DNA of 64,000 bases from Odontesthes bonariensis (Eukaryota > Chordata > Actinopteri > Atheriniformes > Atherinopsidae): the NCBI RefSeq assembly GCF_027942865.1, contig NC_134509.1:15588017-15652016 (forward strand). The letters run 5' to 3'. Positions within the stretch are counted from its first letter, which is position 1; each line of letters starts with the position of its first letter. Positions 63,713 through 64,000 of the stretch are shown piece after piece. Under the pieces are notes generated by a model. The model was given only the letters and a program-made list of their open reading frames with translations, searched no databases and had not been told where the DNA came from. Made by a program: the position numbers and the translations under genes.

Positions 63713-64000
63713 CTTTATGTTAATAGCTGCCCCCCCTCCCAAACTTCTTGGTTTTTGACCAGCAAAGAGTTGGATTCTGCTTTGGAACCAGTTTTTCTGA
63801 CTGGGAGGTGGCTCTTTTTTAAAAATGTGAATACAAGTTGTTAGATTGGGAACTGGTTCTGGATCAGTCCTGCAACTGCCTAAGTCAAAAAGGAAATTTG
63901 TCCTGCTAAATGTTTGTTGATTGCTTGAGAGCTCATTTATGAGATCCCTTAAACAAATGGGATTTTAAGCTACATCCAGCATCACGTCAAACTGTCTTGA

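Overview
This looks like nuclear DNA of a ray-finned (teleost) fish. Its genes are split by GT-AG introns, CpG-rich patches mark promoters in otherwise AT-rich sequence, there are (CA)n/(GT)n microsatellites, and the interspersed repeats are typical of teleosts: tRNA-headed SINE-like copies, decayed LINE reverse-transcriptase tails, and DNA transposons with inverted termini. No bacterial, plasmid, viral or CRISPR content was recognised.

Three protein-coding genes were reconstructed exon by exon. (1) lrba, minus strand: its first six coding exons run from the ATG at 25527 down to position 1, where the window cuts exon 6; 281 codons are present and the BEACH and WD40 end lies outside. (2) rps3a, plus strand: six coding exons, 30419-33725, giving 266 aa, with a candidate box C/D snoRNA in intron 5. 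(3) sh3d19, minus strand: 21 coding exons between 48487 and 34400, giving 1043 aa with five SH3 domains. In all three the codon phase matches at every junction. lrba and rps3a are head to head (about 4.9 kb between start codons), and rps3a and sh3d19 converge tail to tail. The same order and orientation occur at human 4q31.3, so this is conserved vertebrate microsynteny.

Layout: 1-25527 lrba, including a 19.5 kb first intron that holds a TTAA-bounded transposon with a decayed THAP-like coding segment and a LINE insertion; 25528-26260 CpG-rich lrba promoter with an NRF-1-type site; 26261-30320 intergenic; 30321-33750 rps3a; 33751-34251 short intergenic; 34252-48487 sh3d19, whose 6 kb first intron carries a MITE-like element and SINE-like copies; 48488-48870 CpG-rich sh3d19 promoter; 48871-64000 no confirmed gene. 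This last stretch has a second CpG-rich promoter-like block at 49985-50565, a possible non-coding exon near 61.2 kb, a near-perfect 20 bp hairpin at 62985-63029 and another LINE fragment at the right edge. By synteny a plus-strand gene such as fhip1a would be expected to begin here, but no coding exon of it was recognised.

The genes belong to separate processes: vesicle trafficking (LRBA), ribosome biogenesis and translation (RPS3A), and SH3 adaptor signalling around ADAM proteases and endocytosis (SH3D19). They are neighbours by synteny, not a functional operon. No convincing undescribed system was found. The points most worth checking are the intronic snoRNA, the THAP-bearing element, the MITE with an internal perfect palindrome, the hairpin at 63.0 kb and the orphan CpG-rich promoter.
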